A DNA stretch of 64,000 bases from Kryptolebias marmoratus (Eukaryota; Chordata; Actinopteri; Cyprinodontiformes; Rivulidae): the NCBI RefSeq assembly GCF_001649575.2, contig NC_051438.1, positions 9,604,953-9,668,952 on the forward strand, in the 5' to 3' direction. Below are positions 59,703 to 64,000 of the stretch, piece by piece. Made by a program: the position numbers and the translations under genes. Each line of letters starts with the position of its first letter. The stretch's first letter is position 1. The notes under the pieces were generated by a model. That model was not told the DNA's origin, did not search any database, and saw only the letters and a list, made by a program, of their open reading frames with translations.

Positions 59703-60262
59703 AATTAAAGGCCTAGAATTCTTCCAGGGAATGCATATCATCCGCTGCCTTTCAAGGCAGAGGCTCAGACTAAAATCATCTCACAAAACTCACTGAATTA
59801 TAGCCAGTTTTGTGTTTTCTAAGTTCAGTTGACTGTAGCGGCCATCTTGAATTGGACTGGCTCCAAAACCTAATCAGCTATAGACGTACAACCCATGACT
59901 ATGTCCTGAAAGCTTCATTAAATTTTATGCAGCGGTTCATCTAATATTTTGCTAACAGACGGACAGAGGTTACTCCGAGCGGTTAATGTCAAAATTTTAA
60001 AACCCAGAGCATGTGCTTAGAGTATGTGTTGGGGATCAATCTCAGCTACTACCACACTAACTTTCAGGTCAATATCTGCATAAATGAAAGAGTTAAAGCT
60101 ATCTTTGTGCTTTTTAAGATCAGTTGGTTTTGGCGGCCATGTTGAATCCAGTCAACTTCAAGCGCCAATCAGTTGCAGACGCACATCCAGCGATTACGCT
60201 CCGGAAGTTTCGTCAAAATCTGCGCGGCGGGTCCGGAGATATTTCGCCAACAGACGTGGAAA
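59703..60262 (+). repeat. ~305-bp family element with head and two units, abutting tenm1 donor
   Basis: The head ATTAAAGGCCTAGAATTCTT starts just before 59710. Cores are near 59837 and 60131 (about 295 bp apart). The last module (ATATTTCGCCAACAGACG) ends at about 60258, some 37 bp from the GT donor at 60299 of the transmembrane exon. Confidence 0.8.
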
Positions 60263-60299
60263 CGTGGTAGACGGAAGAAGACTGGGTCGGGTAACTCAC

Positions 60300-60538
60300 C
60301 GATGACGTACGTGAGCAGCAGGGCCAGCGTGAGCGTGAGCAGAGACACCGACAGGGCTGTGCACTTCCAGTTGCAGCAGCGGTGCGGCTTGTTGAAGGTG
60401 AACAGGGGCCTGGTGACGCTGCTGCGAGGGAGCGGCCGCGGCGGAGGCGAGTACACCGTGCCCGAGGTCAGCGGGTATCCCTGCCCGGCCCCCGACAGCA
60501 GCGCCGACGAGCCGGAGCCCTGCTTGAACAGAAAATGT
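60300..60538 (-). CDS. tenm1: teneurin-1 exon: cytoplasmic juxtamembrane segment and transmembrane helix
   Basis: Teneurins are large type II transmembrane adhesion and synaptic-partner proteins. This 239-bp exon encodes 79 whole residues from HFLFKQGSGS to LLLTYVI. Visible features are the proline-rich stretch YSPPPRPLPRSS, a cysteine cluster RCCNWKC just before the membrane (a plausible palmitoylation site, inferred), and the hydrophobic helix ALSVSLLTLTLALLLTYVI. The acceptor is CCCCTGCAG ending at 60539 and the donor is GTGAGT from 60299. It enters in phase 2 and leaves in phase 1. The split codon G+CG gives Ala when joined to the exon at 39053, reproducing the family's membrane-exit sequence (IAVHLLGLTW). 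The intracellular N-terminal exons are not seen and should lie beyond 64000. The next intron is 21.2 kb. Family assignment is very secure; paralogue assignment rests mainly on the downstream exons. Confidence 0.93.
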
Positions 60539-61264
60539 CTGCAGGGGGAAAAAAAAAAAAAAAAAGAAACACACAATAAAAGCCCCGTTTCACTCCAGTG
60601 TAAAAGTGACTGTCAGAGCTCTGCCTTCCTTAGTTACTGTTGCTAAGGCTGTCCATCAACACTCCTTACACCGATAGCTTCGGCAGCGAAAAAAGGTGCC
60701 CTTTTTTTTTTAAATTCTGGTCAGCAGTTGATGATTTTGTCTTCTGACATGACAAATACCAGCTCTGACTAGTTAATTAGGCAAACATTTGGTTCTGGAT
60801 GTTGGTCAAACAGAGACTTTCTCATGTTCTTTTTCTTTTTAAGGGAACAGAAAGATTTAAAACACACACAGAGAAGCTGCACGGATATATTTAAGGTCCA
60901 AGGCATCGAATACGCGGCTCAGAGTTCTTGTCTTCTTGTCCTCTATTTTGGGAGGGAGGCTCTGACTGACTGTCGAACATCGGATTCAGGAAGAGCGGTG
61001 GGATCTGGAGGAAATGACCGCTATCCCCCACCCCCCCTGAGGGGTTCTGAGGGGGTGCTGAGGGCGTGCGGGGTATTGGGGTCACCTCCAAGAGCCATGT
61101 GGTCCCCTGCGGAACCAGAGCAAGATCCGTGGTCATCGGTCAACGTCATCGGCACAAAAAGCCAAACTCGTCCCGCTGCAGGTTGGCGTTTACCCACAGG
61201 ACGACCGATGTCCGTCTGTCAAGCTTCCGCCGAGCGCTTTGTTAACGTCGAGTTTAATCATTTC

Positions 61265-61440
61265 ATTTAACACTTGGCGACGCGTAGCTTTAACTTCTGG
61301 GATTCAATCCAAGTCAAGATTGTCGACACACACACACAAAAAAAAAAAAAAGGGGCCGCAAATCTCGGTGTGGCAGCGGCCGAGGGTCGTTCACAGCACA
61401 CAGTCCTCCGAGCGCTAACACAAACTTTCCTCAAGATGAG
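61265..61440 (-). repeat. highly diverged ~305-bp family unit
   Basis: Recognisable pieces are ATTCAATCCAAGTCAAGATT, GTGTGGCAGCGGCCGAGGGT and CCTCCGAGCGCTAAC. The core is interrupted by a CA/A tract. Confidence 0.5.
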
Positions 61441-62977
61441 TTGGGCTTAGAATATAGAATATAGAAACCCCCACCCCGGCCTGAAAAGGCAGAGTTTCTC
61501 AGCAAGACTCTGGAAAAAGGATCCAAGAAAAAGTCCTTGAAACTTGTTGGAAAAAAAGTTGACAGCCAAAGGAAGAGGCTCGTGAAACGTGGGTGCCTAG
61601 CTGGATCCCTTTGCTTTAAAAAAAAAAAAACGGACATCGGGCTTCGGTGGAGGATTTGCTCTCCGTGTTCCCTTCTGATTTGACAACCTGCCCGATGGCC
61701 GCGGGTGCACGTACTGACTGTAGGCAGCGAACCAGTGAGCAGGACACGCAGCTAAAAAAATCTATATTTTTATTTATTTTATCCATTTCCACTGTTATGG
61801 ACTTTTCTAGACAGAGAGAAAAAGACCCCTTCAGAATTCCCACCCCTTCAGCCGAGGTAGCAACAGACGCAAACCTCTGATTGGACGACCAAACTGTTAA
61901 TTAATTACTGCCGTGGTGTTACGAGGTGGAAGCCATTTTTAATCGCGTGTCCCACAAACCAGCTGCCACCCCTGGGACCTCTGCTGGTGTCTTCCTGCAG
62001 TAGATTACAGAGGGAAGTTGGGAACAGTAGCTTCTCGGGCCTATCTAGGACAGCGGCTCAATGCTTCACCAATTACCTCGCGACACACTCTTTTTTTTTT
62101 TCTTTTTTAAAGTAATTTTTTTTCCTCTCAGGTATCTTGTGTCTTATTCCGATTCTATTTATGTAAATCTGGACTCGGTGGAATTAAGTCTCACTCCGAG
62201 CTACGCCTGGCTGAAACTCATTTAAGAGGGCCCTGAAGGTGGAAGATTTTTAGAAAAGCCTCCGCCCCCCCAATCCAGCTGGTTTAATTTTTTTTTTTTT
62301 TTTAAATAGGCAGCTTTTAGTCGTGGGGTCAAACACCGGATAGACTGCTCCGCTGTTCCACCGCACGGAGATCCGGCCCAGCTCGCCCCTCTCCGGTAAT
62401 ATCTCCTGTAATCTGGCCGTACTGCTAATCTCCCAAAAGCGTCTGTGTGCTTTTATTCTGAAAGTGCTCCTGAGTTCATCAAGAGGAAGTCACGCCCGAG
62501 GAGAGGAGTCGTGCAGGAAAATCCGCGTTGGTCGTAGACGGACAACCAGCGGTTACTTTCAGTCAAATGTGACGACCAGGCACACACACAGACCCGCGCT
62601 CAGCAGTGGGCACTATTTTAAAAAAATAAAATAAAATAAAACTATAGTCCTTCACCCTTTGAGAAAGGCCCCAGGTCGGAGCAGCGGGCCTCTCTGGTGC
62701 AACCTTCACAGGCAGCTCCTGCAATGCAGAGCAGCAATAATGTGAAACCGATTGAAGCAGCTCCGCCACCCCGGGATCAATGACTTACCTATTTCTTTTG
62801 ACACATCAAAGCAACTACTTAAGTTATAAGGCTACTAAATGAAGACGAGCTTCATTTTCATTATGAAATGTGTTCGATGGTGGATGAAGATAGGAGGCCG
62901 AGCTGAAGGGCAATTAATCTGGGCTCCCATTTCATCTCTATTGTGTTTAGATAATGGAGGGCGGGGGGGCTGGAGGG

Positions 62978-63027
62978 TGTGTGTGTGTGTGTGTGGGATG
63001 GGATGGGATGGGATGGGATGGGTGGGT
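62978..63027. repeat. (GT)8 followed by (GGGAT)5
   Basis: GT run 62978-62994, then five exact GGGAT units 62995-63019 and GGGTGGG. The regularly spaced G triplets make it a G-quadruplex candidate. Confidence 0.9.
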
Positions 63028-63189
63028 GAGCGGGCAAAGGAAATTGTGCAATTTGGAAAAGTGGATCTGAGATGGGAATTATTAGCAAATCCAGCTTTTT
63101 CTTGTGTCCAGAAGAGACTAAAGAAGGAAGTTAGAGTGTGTTCACACACAGCAGGGCGGGGGACGCCTGCTGAGAGAAGGCAGCTAAAA

Positions 63190-63890
63190 GAGGCGAAATG
63201 CTAGCTAAAATCTACTAGTAGCAAAATGCAAGGTTAAGGTTAGCTTAAGGGTAAAAGCAACAAAAGGATGGCTATGAGCTTAAAGAAACAAAATGTTAGT
63301 TGACAGCAGTAAAACCCTAGCTAAGAGCTAAATGTAGCAAAACACTAGCTAAAGTCTAAAAGTTACAGAAAGCTAGCTAAATGCTAAAAATAGCAAAATG
63401 CTAGCTTAAAACTCAAAGTATGCTAACTAGAAGTTATATATAGCAAAATTCAAGCCAAAACCAGCAAAAGGTTAGTTTAAGGCTAAAAGTAGCAAAACAC
63501 TAGCTAAATGCTACAAGTAACAGAAAGCTAGCTAGAAATTATATGTAGCAAAATACAAGCCAAAACCAGCAAGATAAGATTAGGTTTAGGCTAAAAGTAG
63601 CAAAAGGATAGCTAAAAGCTAAAAGAAGCAAAATGCTAGCTAGAAGTTATAAGTAGCAAAACAATAGCCAAAACCAGCAAAAGGTTAGCTTAAAAGTAAC
63701 CAAAGGATGGCTAAAAGAAGCAAAACACTCGCTAAATGCTAAAAGTAACAGAAAGCTAGCTAGAAGTTATAAATAGCAAAATTCAAGCCAAAACCAACAG
63801 AAGAACATTAGGTTTCAGCTAAAAGTAATAAAAGGCCATCTGAAAGTAGCTAAAGGTCATCTGAAAGTAGCTAAAGGCTGGCTACAAGCA
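63190..63890. repeat. GCTAGC-rich satellite-like region
   Basis: Dozens of GCTAGCTA, AAAAGTAGCAAAA and AAGCCAAAACCAGCAAAAGG words recur. The AAGCCAAAACC word returns near 63452, 63557, 63668 and 63786 (about 105-118 bp apart), and AACAGAAAGCTAGCTA returns near 63521 and 63748. So short words are organised into a longer imperfect unit. Confidence 0.85.
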
Positions 63891-64000
63891 GGTCCACCTC
63901 CCACCTGAGGCCTCTGTGTGGAAGTAAGGTTCTACTTCCTCCCACCCCTTCCTGTTCTGTAAACCAACAAACAGATGCTGTGTGCGGTTCTTTTTCATTT

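Larger units (their letters stand above)
39054..60299 (-). other. tenm1: tenm1 intron, 21.2 kb
   Basis: This intron contains gaps at 40103-40288 and 45105-45160, repeat-family arrays (40690-41500, 48574-49475, 50212-50640, 51650-51885, 59703-60262), MITEs (43087-43257, 58012-58234, 58440-58868), a SINE head and LINE reverse-transcriptase fragment (45868-46290), and a 24-bp satellite (52769-52931). The stretches 41860-43080, 43260-45860, 46600-48570 and 53000-58000 are mainly unique or low-complexity DNA with no recognised gene. TAAT-rich segments such as 53860-53990 and 56690-56960 could be regulatory. Confidence 0.6.
60539..64000 (-). other. tenm1: tenm1 intron before the transmembrane exon (partial)
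   Basis: The intron continues past the window end. It contains an A/T-rich run at the acceptor, a diverged repeat-family unit (61265-61440), poly-T/A tracts, a GT/GGGAT microsatellite and a GCTAGC-rich satellite region to about 63890. No upstream tenm1 exon (intracellular domain) was recognised. Confidence 0.6.

Overview
This is a stretch of vertebrate chromosome, almost certainly from a ray-finned (teleost) fish. It holds one recognisable host gene: five internal exons of a teneurin, best matched to teneurin-1 (tenm1). The exons lie on the minus strand in very long introns. Everything else is intronic DNA dense in teleost-type mobile elements (a DIRS-like gag element with inverted terminal repeats, L1/Tx1 and L2/Rex1-like LINEs, Tc1/mariner, hAT and TTAA-type MITEs, a tRNA-like SINE), satellite-like arrays, microsatellites and five assembly gaps. 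No bacterial or phage-like organisation is present. The species cannot be named from the sequence.

Layout of tenm1, 5' to 3' on the minus strand: transmembrane exon 60538-60300; exon 39053-38880; exon 19874-19672; exon 12822-12615; first EGF-like exon 1823-1722. All five have AG acceptors and GT donors. Their phases chain without conflict (2/1, 1/1, 1/0, 0/1, 1/1), giving a continuous reading from the cytoplasmic juxtamembrane segment through the single membrane helix and the linker into the first EGF repeat. The intracellular N-terminus should lie beyond 64000. The remaining EGF repeats and the large extracellular domains should lie before position 1.

The dominant non-genic component is a family with a unit of about 305 bp, recognisable by a GGCGGCCATCTTGAAT core and by GTCTGTTAGCAAAATATCTC in the other orientation. 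It occurs at thirteen loci, in both orientations, as one to four tandem units. Three loci keep a shared head sequence (GGCCTAGCATTCTTTGAAGG-like), so it behaves as a mobile element built of tandem units. Two arrays end close to tenm1 splice donors (about 37 bp at 60262, about 110 bp at 12505). A second family (6215-7258 and 36391-37184) is built of about 119-bp subunits carrying perfect DR1-type nuclear-receptor half-site pairs (GGGTCAAAGGTCA), and it shares a module with the first family.

Other highlights are a 5'-truncated LINE with an uninterrupted ORF2 end and clear 8-bp target duplications (10125-11621), inserted inside the head of one array. A DIRS-like element (26820-29062) has a gag reading frame that runs directly into the terminal repeat, so reverse transcriptase and recombinase are absent. 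A Tc1-like element carries a nested repeat (34008-35766). Several long perfect palindromes or hairpins and three satellite arrays (30102, 52769, 63190) complete the picture.
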